Positions 1 to 7,547 of a stretch of DNA of 24,393 nucleotides are shown here, in pieces. Both the position numbers and the translations under genes were made by a program. The notes under the pieces were generated by a model. That model was not told the origin of the DNA, ran no database searches, and saw only the letters and a list, made by a program, of their open reading frames with translations. The first letter of the stretch is position 1. The number at the start of each line of letters is the position of its first letter. This DNA is from Actinomycetes bacterium (lineage in GTDB: Bacteria > Actinomycetota > Actinomycetes > Propionibacteriales > Nocardioidaceae), in the NCBI GenBank assembly GCA_023252095.1, contig JAHEXN010000008.1, positions 1 to 24,393 of the forward strand, given 5' to 3'.

Positions 1-230
1 TGTCTCCGCCCAGCGGGCAGCGAGCCGGGGTGTTCGCCACGACGCTGACGGCGATGATGGAGGCGGCCGTCGAGCAACGCGTGATCGTCGCCTGGGACAT
101 GTGCGCGGCCAACGTCGCCTCCGGCCTCAACGCCGCCATCATGGCGCAGCTGGCCGACGGCGCCGGCGCCCCCTCGAGGCAGGTCGACGTGCAGACGTAC
201 TACAGCGCCGACTTCTCCGGCGGCTCCTGA
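1..230 (+). CDS. 3' end of an unidentified protein (5' truncated by the window edge)
   Basis: An open frame enters from the left edge (first full codon at position 3) and ends at a TGA at 228-230. The visible C-terminal part is about 75 residues and ends in YYSADFSGGS. It contains an alanine-rich, helix-like stretch with Trp and Cys (AWDMCAANVASG). Nearly every codon ends in G or C, as in the surrounding genes, which argues that the frame is really translated. I do not recognise the family and see no catalytic motif. The last 31 bases overlap the 3' end of the converging histidine kinase gene, so the two genes are packed tail to tail with no room for a separate terminator. The true start lies outside the window; the GTG at 30 is only the first possible start inside it. 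Confidence 0.55.
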   Translation, partial: SPPSGQRAGVFATTLTAMMEAAVEQRVIVAWDMCAANVASGLNAAIMAQLADGAGAPSRQVDVQTYYSADFSGGS

Positions 231-2494
231 CCCGGCATCGTCGGGCCGGCCAGCCGGTCCGCGGACGGCAGGGTGAAGTGGAAGACGCTGCCCTCGCCCA
301 GGGTGCTCTCCACCCAGACGCGGCCACCCATCTGCGTCACGATCGCGCGGGTGATGGCCAGTCCGAGGCCGGCGCCGCCCTCGACGCGGGAGTCGGAGGA
401 GTCGACCTGACGGAAGCGTTCGAAGATGTCCTCCAGCCGGTCGGCCGGGATGCCCCGGCCCTCGTCGGCCACGGTGAAGACCACCTCGTCGCCCTGCGGC
501 GTGGCGCTGATCCGCACGGTGCTCCCGGCGTCGGAGAACTTCACCGCGTTACCGACCAGGTTGCCCAGCACCTGCGCCACACGGTCGGGGTCGGCGATCA
601 CCTCACCACCGACCTCGCCCACCTCGAGCGTGATGTCAGCACTGCGGGCGAGGGTCGCGAGCTCGGCCGCACTCGCCTCGACCAGCCGCGCCGCCATGTG
701 CAGCGCAGCGTGCACCTCGAACGTGCCCGACGAGAGCCGCTCCACGTCGAGGATGTCGTTGATCAGACGTCCCAGCCGCTCGGCGCTCTCCTCGCCGTGG
801 TTCGCCATCGACTGGACCTCCGGAGGCAGGTCGCCGAGGGCACCGCTGCCGATCAGACCGAGGCTCCCCCGGATGGACGTCAGCGGGGTACGCAGCTCAT
901 GACTGACCACCGAGAGGAACCGGTCCTTCATCCGCTCGACCTCACGCCGCGCCGTCGTGTCACGGAAGGCGACCACGGCACCGCTGACCTTGGACGTGGC
1001 GGCGTCGACGATCGGAGACGCCACGATCTCCACGGCGAACGGCGTGCCGTCACTGCGCAGGTAGACGTCGTCCTCGCTTCGCGCCACCACCGCGTGGCGG
1101 ATCGCCTCCGTGACGTAGCACGAGTCGACCGGATACGGCGTGCCGTCGGGGGCCGGTGCGTGGAACAGGTCGTGCGGGTGCGCCGTGCCGATGGCGGTCT
1201 CGTCCAGGCCCAGCATCTCCCGGGCGGATCGGTTGATCACCGTCATCCGGCCGCTGACGTCGACGCCATAGATGCCGTCGGCGACGCTGTCGAGCAGCGC
1301 ACGGGTCTGCTCGGCCCAGTGCCGCAGGTCTGCGGTCTGGTCGGCGACGCGTAGCTCGAGGTCGCGCCGCAGCTCGTAGGTGTCGCGACTGATGATCAGC
1401 TCGCGCCCGAGTGCCGCCGCCACGAGAACCACCCACAGCACGACACGTCCGGCCGCGGTCGGTCCCCCGGCGCTGACGGTCTGGATGACCCCGGCGGCCA
1501 GCAGCACGGCGAAGACCGTGACCGTGCCGGCGATCTGCGTCGTCCTCGGCGGTACCGGGGCGTCTCCGACCTCGTGGGTGGGCACCCAGGCGGCCAGCCC
1601 GATGAGGGAGTACCCGACGACCCACCCGAGGTCGTTCCACGTGCCGAACACGTAGCCGTCCTGAGCCTGGCTGACGGCGTAGTTCAGGTCGCCCAGCATG
1701 TAGCAGAGGTAGCCGGCCGCGATCAGCGTCAAGGCGGCCCGGTCGGCGGCGTTGGAGCGAGTGAGCAGCAGAACGGCGATCGTCGCCACGACGACGTCGA
1801 GAACGGGCAGGACCAGGACCGTCGCACCGCTCACGCCGCCGGTGGTGGCCGACAGCAGCTCGTCGTAGACCAGGGAGCTGGCGATGAGGAGCACGGCGGA
1901 GCCCGCGACCACGCCGTCGAGGACCAGGACGGCGACCCCACGGCCGGAACGGATGGCGGGGAACAGGAGAAGCGCGACGATCGACACCGTCAGGGCCGTG
2001 GCGATCGCCACGTCGTTGAGGGCGGTGGAGAGCCCGGCCGTCCCGCCGCCGGCCACGGCGCTGACCACGTTGCCGGCCACGACGATCAGCCCGGCCAGCC
2101 CGATCAGCTGCCAGGACCTACGGCGCCGTCCCCGGGAACGGCGGGCGCGGAAGAAGCAGCTGGCGGCCGCGGCGATCCCGGCGACCAGGAGACCGCCGGA
2201 CGCAGAGACTGTGGCGATGCCGGAGCTCGGACTCATCACCAGCGTCGCGGCGAGGAGCACCAGGACGGGGACGACGACCGCGATCGCGATGACGAAGGTT
2301 CGAGACCCCGAGCTGGCCGGGGCGGATGTCGTCGACGCTGCGCTGTTGATGGAGCACCATCCGATCGTGTCCGGGCCTGCGGCCGTCCGATGGGGCGGGC
2401 CGGGCCGCTCACCGGCGCATCCTGCCCGCCGGCGCACGATCGACGGCGCCCACGAGTTCGATGCGGACGCCGAGCCTCTCCCCTGGCACATCAT
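200..2494 (-). CDS. Membrane-bound PAS sensor histidine kinase
   Basis: Read from the ATG at 2494 the protein has 764 residues. About nine or ten hydrophobic segments fill residues 66-365 (the first is around TFVIAIAVVVPVLVLLAATLV), followed by a short coiled linker (370-395). A PAS domain covers roughly 398-515 (LLDSVADGIYGVDVSG). The HisKA dimerisation helix follows, with the phospho-acceptor His532 in FLSVVSHELRTPLTSIRG. The HATPase domain (635-743) shows the N box GNLVGNAVKFSD, the G1 box DEGRGIP, the F box and the G2 box GGAGLGLAI. It is expected to autophosphorylate and pass phosphate to a response regulator, but none is encoded in this window, so it looks like an orphan kinase. The start is uncertain: neither the paired ATGs at 2494/2491 nor the in-frame GTG at 2437 has a good Shine-Dalgarno sequence. 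The Arg/Pro-rich first 60 residues may not be translated. The signal sensed is unknown. Confidence 0.9.
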   Translation of the reverse strand: MMCQGRGSASASNSWAPSIVRRRAGCAGERPGPPHRTAAGPDTIGWCSINSAASTTSAPASSGSRTFVIAIAVVVPVLVLLAATLVMSPSSGIATVSASGGLLVAGIAAAASCFFRARRSRGRRRRSWQLIGLAGLIVVAGNVVSAVAGGGTAGLSTALNDVAIATALTVSIVALLLFPAIRSGRGVAVLVLDGVVAGSAVLLIASSLVYDELLSATTGGVSGATVLVLPVLDVVVATIAVLLLTRSNAADRAALTLIAAGYLCYMLGDLNYAVSQAQDGYVFGTWNDLGWVVGYSLIGLAAWVPTHEVGDAPVPPRTTQIAGTVTVFAVLLAAGVIQTVSAGGPTAAGRVVLWVVLVAAALGRELIISRDTYELRRDLELRVADQTADLRHWAEQTRALLDSVADGIYGVDVSGRMTVINRSAREMLGLDETAIGTAHPHDLFHAPAPDGTPYPVDSCYVTEAIRHAVVARSEDDVYLRSDGTPFAVEIVASPIVDAATSKVSGAVVAFRDTTARREVERMKDRFLSVVSHELRTPLTSIRGSLGLIGSGALGDLPPEVQSMANHGEESAERLGRLINDILDVERLSSGTFEVHAALHMAARLVEASAAELATLARSADITLEVGEVGGEVIADPDRVAQVLGNLVGNAVKFSDAGSTVRISATPQGDEVVFTVADEGRGIPADRLEDIFERFRQVDSSDSRVEGGAGLGLAITRAIVTQMGGRVWVESTLGEGSVFHFTLPSADRLAGPTMPGQEPPEKSAL

Positions 2495-2840
2495 GGCAGA
2501 AGGCCTGCGCTTCAGGTCGGATCCGATCGGCTCCGTCGAGCTGCGTGGCCGTGTTCATCAGGCCCGACACGTCGTCGGCAACGCCGGCCGTGGTGATCGC
2601 CGTCTGCGGCGCACAGCGCTCGACGTGCGGGCCTGCCGGAACACGCTTAGCGTCCTCCCAGGGAGGGACCCCCAAGGAGCGCGTGATGTGTTTCAGGTCC
2701 CCGTTCGGCCACGGCAGGTCCCGTGGCACCGGCAGAGATCCGCCGACGTCCTCGTCGCCTCGACGACTCGCAGGACCGTACCGGCGCGAGCGAGATGCGC
2801 CGGCTCCCCCACAGCCCTCCCCCACGAACGGATCTCCCTC
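2495..2840. other. Intergenic region between divergent histidine kinase and surface-protein genes
   Basis: I find no convincing gene in these roughly 346 bases; the frames open here lack the codon pattern of the neighbours or are extensions of flanking genes. It must hold the promoters for the kinase (minus) and the LPXTG protein (plus). The only structure I can point to is a short imperfect hairpin at 2652-2669 (GTCCTCC / GGAGGGAC, one bulge, 3-nt loop). No riboswitch consensus that I know is recognisable, and there is no good TTGACA/TATAAT pair. Confidence 0.4.
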
Positions 2841-3857
2841 ATGATCAAGAAGTTGCTCCTCGTGCTGGCCCTGCTGGCCAGCACCGTGTTGATCGCCGCT
2901 CCCGTCTCCGCCGCCCCTGGCGACCCGGGAACCCCCGCCGACCCCGCAGGTCGACAGGACGCACCAGGGCAACAGACAGCGCCCGGCCTGCAGATCGCCC
3001 CGGGCCAGCAGACGGCACCCCAGGCCCCGCCGGCGGCACCCCCTGGCAGGCCGGCGAATCCGGGCCAGGGCTCTGCGCCCGGCCAGCAGTCCGCTCCCGG
3101 ACTGTCGACCGCTCCCGGGCAGCAGAGGGCCCCCGGCCTGGTGACCGCGCCCGGCCAGCAGGGCGCTCAGGCCGCTGCGCCGGTGGTCCTCGCTGAGTCC
3201 CCCGACCAGGTCGAGATCTGCCACGCCGCAGGTTCGAGCTACGGCGCCGAGGAGGTGTCGTCCAGCTCGATCCTCAACGGCCAGGGCCACGCCGGACATG
3301 GCGGCGACGTCATCCCGCCGTTCGACGGCTTCGCCGGACTGAACTGGGACGCTGCCGGTCAGGCCCTCTACGCGGCCGGGTGCGACCCGGCTGCGGTCGG
3401 CCCGAACCCCGATCCGAACGCGAACGTCAAGGTGACGATGTGCCACGCGAACGAGGGCACCAACGACTACTCGCTCATCACGGTCTCGATCAGCTCGGTG
3501 GTCAAGGGCACCGGTCACGGGGGCCACGGCGACGACATCATCCCGCCTTTCACGTACGACGGCGGCAGCTACGCCGGTCAGAACTGGACGTCGGGACGCG
3601 CACCGCTGACCAGCCGCGCCGACTGCCTGGCGGCAGCAGCGGCGAGGACTGCGACGGGTGATACCGCCTCGGCGGCCCTCTCCCTGGCCAGCGCCGAGGG
3701 CTCCGCCTCCGCCTCGGACGCATCGAGCAGCGACGGCTCGGGATGGCTGCCGACGACGGGCGGTCCGGTGTTCTGGGCCCTGCTGGTCGGCGCAGGCGCG
3801 GTGCTCGCCGGTCTGGTCACCCTGCGCCTGCGGCGCAGCATGATCTCGACGAGCTGA
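2841..3857 (+). CDS. Secreted LPXTG-anchored surface protein with Pro/Gln repeats and two CH...HGDDIIPPF modules
   Basis: The 338-residue protein begins with a classical Sec signal peptide (MIKK, a hydrophobic core, likely cleavage after PVSA at about residue 24). Residues 41-110 form a flexible stalk built from APGQQ/APGL units. Two related modules follow at about 123-181 and 196-262. Each has a Cys-His pair (EICHAAG, VTMCHAN), a His/Gly stretch before IIPPF or VIPPF, and a second Cys near its end, suggesting one disulfide per module. After an Ala/Ser-rich spacer comes the sortase signal LPTTG (303-307), a hydrophobic helix and an RLRRS positive tail. It should therefore be covalently attached to peptidoglycan by a sortase, which is not encoded here. 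The ATG at 2841 is chosen because the signal peptide begins exactly there; the upstream frame is open but unrelated. The ligand or function is unknown. Confidence 0.85.
   Translation: MIKKLLLVLALLASTVLIAAPVSAAPGDPGTPADPAGRQDAPGQQTAPGLQIAPGQQTAPQAPPAAPPGRPANPGQGSAPGQQSAPGLSTAPGQQRAPGLVTAPGQQGAQAAAPVVLAESPDQVEICHAAGSSYGAEEVSSSSILNGQGHAGHGGDVIPPFDGFAGLNWDAAGQALYAAGCDPAAVGPNPDPNANVKVTMCHANEGTNDYSLITVSISSVVKGTGHGGHGDDIIPPFTYDGGSYAGQNWTSGRAPLTSRADCLAAAAARTATGDTASAALSLASAEGSASASDASSSDGSGWLPTTGGPVFWALLVGAGAVLAGLVTLRLRRSMISTS
2961..3167 (+). repeat. In-frame degenerate APGQQ/APGL-coding repeats
   Basis: This part of the surface-protein gene codes for alternating APGQQ-x and APGL-x units, at least four of the first and three of the second, interrupted by a Pro/Ala-rich stretch at about 3020-3065. 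At DNA level the units share CCCGG(C/G)CAGCAG-like blocks. Such a Pro-rich stalk typically spans the cell wall below a surface domain, and its repeats can change in number by slippage or recombination. Confidence 0.6.
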
Positions 3858-3862
3858 CGGTC

Positions 3863-3902
3863 GAGCGGGGTGGGGTCGGCGCACGCCGACCCCACCCCGC
3901 TC
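3863..3902. terminator. Bidirectional terminator hairpin, perfect 18-bp stem
   Basis: The arm GAGCGGGGTGGGGTCGGC (3863-3880) is perfectly complementary to 3885-3902 across a 4-base loop GCAC. It lies five bases after the stop of the surface-protein gene, and its right arm overlaps two bases of the MFS stop codon (3901-3903). There is no T tract on either side, as is usual for terminators in high-GC actinobacteria. Its place between converging genes fits termination in both directions. Confidence 0.85.
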
Positions 3903-5145
3903 ACCGCAGGGACCGCAGCAGCACACCCAGCGCCACGACCTGCGCGGCTCCGACCACGACGATCAGCACGACGACGTCGCCCTCCACCAGGGCGCCAGCC
4001 ACGACGCCGCCGACCAGGGCTCCGACACCCTGCACGGCGGCGAAGACGCCGTAGCCCGTGGCACGCCGACGCGCGGGCACGAGGTCGGCGACGTGGGCCT
4101 TGACCGCCGAGTCCTGCACCCCGAAGGCCGCGCCCCACACCGCCACGCCGACGATGACGAGGGCGAGCCGGTCGCCAAACACCAACGGCGGCACCGCCGC
4201 GACCAGGAGTGGCACGGCGAGCAGCACGCGTGACCCGACGCGGTCGAACAGCGCACCACTCATGAACGCGGCACCGGCACCGACCGCCATCGCGAGCGCG
4301 TAGAGCAGCAGGACCGCGGCCGGTCCCACCAGGTCGTCCTGGACCAGCCGGTAAGAGATCACGCCGAACGTCGTCAGACCCGCAGTCGTGAGAGCCGTGG
4401 CCAGGGAGAACAGGCGGAACCGGGGAGGCATGTCGAGCCCCAGCATCGCGGTGCCGAACCCGCGCCCGCGTGAGTCCGGACCGACCGACGGCATCGGCAG
4501 CTCGTCTGGCTCCGGCTCCGTCACGATCGGGGCACGGCGCCGAAGCTGGACCAGCAGCAGCATCGCGAGCGCGCCCGGGACCGCGAGGAGCGCGAACCCC
4601 GGCCACAGCGCCCCGGTCGCCGCGGCGGTGCCGGCGAGCACCAGCGGTCCGCTGAACGCACCGACCTGGTCGAGCGCCTTGTGCACGCCGAAGCCCTTGC
4701 CGCGCCCGGTCGTGGTCGTCATGCGGGCCAGGAGCGCCGACTTCGCCGGGCTGCGGACCGCCTTGCCCGTGCGCTCCAGCAGGATCAGGGTCGCGGCCAC
4801 GGCGAGACCGGCTCCACCGAGGAACGGCGTGACGGCGAGCAGCGGGACGCACACCGCGGTCATGCCGTAGCCCACCACCGTAAGCGGCCAGTGCCGGTCG
4901 CCGCGGTCCGCCCACGCACCCGTGAAGAGTCGCAGCACGAGCGCCACGGCCTCCCCCGCGCCGGTGACGACGCCGACCGTCAGGGCCGAGGCGCCGAGCT
5001 CACCGAGCAGCGGGCCGGCCATCGCGCGCATGCCCTCGTAGACCATGTCGGCGGCGAGGCTGACCAGCCCGAACGCGAAGATCGTCCGCCACGGCGACCA
5101 CACAGGGCGCGGCTGGTCCACCTCGTCGACTCCGGGGCGTGTCAC
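3901..5145 (-). CDS. Major facilitator superfamily transporter
   Basis: The protein has 414 residues from the GTG at 5145. Hydrophobic segments are spread over the whole length in the 10-12 helix pattern of the MFS. The loop between helices 2 and 3 reads GAWADRGDRHWPL, close to the family signature G-x3-D-R-x-G-R-R/K. A central charged loop (EPEPDELPMPSVGPDSRG) separates the two halves, and the C-terminal half contains the matching FDRVGSRVLL. I chose 5145 over the in-frame GTG at 5163 because an AGGA lies nine bases upstream of 5145. The gene follows lpdA on the same strand with a gap of about 40 bases, so the two may be co-transcribed. The substrate cannot be deduced; an efflux or drug:proton antiporter-like role is possible. 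Confidence 0.85.
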   Translation of the reverse strand: MTRPGVDEVDQPRPVWSPWRTIFAFGLVSLAADMVYEGMRAMAGPLLGELGASALTVGVVTGAGEAVALVLRLFTGAWADRGDRHWPLTVVGYGMTAVCVPLLAVTPFLGGAGLAVAATLILLERTGKAVRSPAKSALLARMTTTTGRGKGFGVHKALDQVGAFSGPLVLAGTAAATGALWPGFALLAVPGALAMLLLVQLRRRAPIVTEPEPDELPMPSVGPDSRGRGFGTAMLGLDMPPRFRLFSLATALTTAGLTTFGVISYRLVQDDLVGPAAVLLLYALAMAVGAGAAFMSGALFDRVGSRVLLAVPLLVAAVPPLVFGDRLALVIVGVAVWGAAFGVQDSAVKAHVADLVPARRRATGYGVFAAVQGVGALVGGVVAGALVEGDVVVLIVVVGAAQVVALGVLLRSLR

Positions 5146-5185
5146 AGCTCGCGATCCTCGCACGCCTCGGCCCGAGCTCGTCGCG

Positions 5186-6607
5186 TCAGAAGTTGATCAT
5201 GTGACCCGTCAGACCGTGGAACGCCTCCTGCAGCGCCTCGCCCAGCGTGGGGTGGGTGTGGACGTTGCGTGCGAGCTCGAGCGCACCGAGGTCCCACTTC
5301 TGCGCGAGGGTCAGCTCCGGCAGCAGCTCGGCCACGTCGGGGCCGATCAGGTGGCCGCCGAGCAGCTCCCCGTAGGTCTCGTCGGCGACGAGCTTGACGA
5401 AGCCGACGGGCTCACCGAGTCCGTGCGCCTTCCCGTTCGCGGTGAAGGGGAACTTCGCGACCTTGACGGCGTGCCCCTCGTCGCGGGCCTGCTGCTAGGT
5501 CAGCCCGAACGAGGCGACCTGCGGCTGGGTGAACGTCGCCCGCGGCATCATCCGGTAGTCGCCGAGCTCCATCGTCTCGGCGCCGCCGATCGTCTCGGCC
5601 GCCACGACCCCCTGGGCCTCGGCGACGTGGGCGAGCTGGAGCTTCGCCGTGACGTCGCCGATCGCGTAGACGTGCGGGACGTTGGTGCGCATGCGCTCGT
5701 CGATCGCGATCGCGCCGCGCTCGGTGAGCTCGACGCCGAGAGCCTCCAGGCCGATGCCCTCGACCCGCGGTGCGAAGCCGACCGACACGAGCACCCGGTC
5801 GGTCTCGACCGCCGTACTCTCGCCGTTCTTGCCGGTGTGCACGACCGTGACGCCGTCGCCGTGGTCGGTCACGGACTCGACCTTGGTCGAGGTCAGGATC
5901 GGGATGCCGAGCTTGCGGTAGGCCTTGGTGATCTCCTTGGAGACCTCGACGTCCTCGTTCGGCAGGGCACGGTCGAGGAACTCGATGATCGTGACGTCGA
6001 CGCCATAGCTGCGCAGGACGTAGGCGAACTCCATGCCGATCGCGCCGGCACCCACGACGACCATGCGCTCGGGCAGGTCGCGGTCGAGGATCTGCTCCTC
6101 GTAGGTCACGACGTTGGCGCTGGTCTCGACCCCCGGCAGCATGCGCACGGTCGAGCCGGTCGCGATGATGACGTCGCCGAACGTGACGGTCTCGGTGCCG
6201 CCGCCGGACAGCGCGACCTCGAGCTTGCCGGGCGCAGTGAACGTGCCGCGGCCGTCGATCTCGGTGATGCCGTTCTTCTTCATGAGGAAGTGCACGCCCT
6301 TGACGCGGCCCTCGGCGACCTCACGGCTGCGGTCGAACGCGACCCCGAAGTCGAACGTGACGTCCCCGACGATGCCGAACTTCTCCTTCTCCCGCGTGAA
6401 GACGTTCGCCAGCTCGGCGTTGCGCAGCAGCGCCTTGGAAGGGATGCAGCCCACGTTGAGGCAGACGCCGCCCCAGTACTGCTGCTCCACGACCGCCACC
6501 GACTTGCCGAGCTGCGCTGCCCGGATCGCTGCCACGTACCCACCCGGGCCGGCGCCCAGGACCACCACGTCGAATGATCTGCTCACCTCATCGCCAGCGT
6601 CACCCAT
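5186..6607 (-). pseudogene. lpdA: Dihydrolipoamide dehydrogenase interrupted by an in-frame amber codon
   Basis: This is the E3 flavoprotein of pyruvate, 2-oxoglutarate and branched-chain dehydrogenase complexes, which re-oxidises lipoyl groups with FAD and NAD+. From the ATG at 6607 (AGGGA about 11 bases upstream) the frame shows the FAD fold (VVLGAGPGGYVAA), the redox disulfide GGVCLNVGC (Cys49/Cys54), the NAD fold VVVGAGAIGMEFA and the FAD site VYAIGDV. After ASFGLT, codon 371 is TAG (5495-5497). The frame then stays open and family-like for another 102 codons to TGA at 5186-5188, including the active-site His/Glu region HTHPTLGEAL and the usual C-terminus GHMINF. Family members commonly have Glu at the amber position (GLTE), so one G-to-T change from GAG explains it. 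A product stopped at 370 residues would lack the dimer interface and catalytic His. Read through, the length of 473 is normal. Confidence 0.9.
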
Positions 6608-6661
6608 GGAGCGAAAATTCCCTGCGATGACGTGTGGCCGCTCACGACCTGGGCCACCCGG

Positions 6662-6674
6662 TAGCGTGCCGTCG
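6662..6674 (+). promoter_or_regulatory. Putative leaderless promoter of the siderophore-interacting protein gene
   Basis: TAGCGT (6662-6667) has the TANNNT form of an actinobacterial -10 element and is followed by exactly seven bases before the GTG at 6675. This places the transcription start on the start codon. There is no Shine-Dalgarno sequence before that GTG, which fits a leaderless mRNA. I see no clear -35. The 67-base gap between lpdA and this gene must hold both divergent promoters. Confidence 0.45.
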
Positions 6675-7544
6675 GTGGCGACCATCCGCGAGAAGATCCG
6701 CACCCTGAGCCAGAGCCGACTCGTCTCGATCGACGACCGGGTGACGGTCGTCGCGACGGAGCGCATCTCGTCGAGCTTCCAGCGCGTCGCCCTCCGCGGC
6801 GACTGCCTGTCCGCCTACCACACGGTGCTCCCCGCCGACGGCTTCAAGATCGAGCTCGGCACTCCGGAGGAGTCGGCGATCCGCGGGTTCACGGTCCGCC
6901 GGTTCACGCCGGAGGACCTGACGCTGCACGCCGACGTGCACCTGCACCCGAACAGTCCCGCGGCCGCCTGGGCCCAGGACCCAGCCCTCGACCGCCCCGT
7001 GCGGTTCCTCGGGTTCCGGCGTGACTTCGCGATCGGCGACGGCATCGAGCAGCACGTGCTCGTCGCCGACGCCAGTGCGATCCCGGCCGTGGCCACGATC
7101 CTCGAGGCCATCCCCCACGACCACCGGGTCGTCGTGCTCGCGGAAGCCCCGACGCCCGAGGACCTCGACCTCCTCAGCGTCGGCTCTCACGTCGAGGTCC
7201 GTCCGATCGTCGGAGCGCCGTCGGTCGGCGTCGACAGCCCGCTCGCTGCAGCAGCCCGCGGCCTCCCGACGGGCCCCGACGCGCAGTACTGGGTCTCGGC
7301 GGAGTCGAGCACCGTCCGGGCGATCCGCCGCCACCTGCTCGACCACGACGTGCCCCGTGGGCAGCTCCACGCGACCGCCTACTGGATCGCCGGCACGACC
7401 AGCACCCAGCGCGACGCCCAGGAGGCAGTCACGTACACGCGCGCGGTGGAGGCAGGACTCGACGTCGACGACCCGCAGGTCTACGACCTCCTCGAGTTCG
7501 AGGGCGACGCGCCTGCAGGCGCCCTGACGCCCTCGACCCCGTAG
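6675..7544 (+). CDS. Siderophore-interacting protein (FAD-binding ferric-siderophore reductase family)
   Basis: The 289-residue protein fits the SIP/ViuB family (FAD_binding_9 followed by SIP domains), cytoplasmic flavoproteins that reduce ferric siderophores to release iron. The N-terminal half carries the flavin-domain segment RGFTVRRFTPED (residues 70-81), corresponding to the family's R-x-Y-T-V-R motif, here with Phe in place of Tyr. It is followed by HLHPNSPAAAWA, where family members have a similar S-R-W-A phosphate-binding turn. The C-terminal domain includes ADASAIPAVATILEAIP and a YWVSAESS segment, both family-typical. The GTG at 6675 is preferred because a TAGCGT -10-like element ends seven bases before it. 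It lies divergently to lpdA and converges on the MaoC gene with only three bases between stops. No siderophore synthesis or uptake genes are nearby. Iron control is plausible, but I see no DtxR/IdeR box. Confidence 0.8.
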   Translation: MATIREKIRTLSQSRLVSIDDRVTVVATERISSSFQRVALRGDCLSAYHTVLPADGFKIELGTPEESAIRGFTVRRFTPEDLTLHADVHLHPNSPAAAWAQDPALDRPVRFLGFRRDFAIGDGIEQHVLVADASAIPAVATILEAIPHDHRVVVLAEAPTPEDLDLLSVGSHVEVRPIVGAPSVGVDSPLAAAARGLPTGPDAQYWVSAESSTVRAIRRHLLDHDVPRGQLHATAYWIAGTTSTQRDAQEAVTYTRAVEAGLDVDDPQVYDLLEFEGDAPAGALTPSTP

Positions 7545-7547
7545 CGT

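Noticed and set aside
2652..2669. Small hairpin in the 2495-2840 gap as a terminator or riboswitch
   Set aside because: Seven pairs with a bulge, no T tract, and no surrounding conserved riboswitch core that I can recognise.
1884..2840. Upstream extension of the LPXTG protein frame
   Set aside because: The frame is open but Arg/Thr/Ala-rich and overlaps the kinase; the clear signal peptide starting at 2841 fixes the start.
5045..6577. A 510-codon plus-strand frame opposite lpdA
   Set aside because: It is the antisense shadow of the dihydrolipoamide dehydrogenase, with biased Leu/Asp/Arg/Val composition and no recognisable domain.
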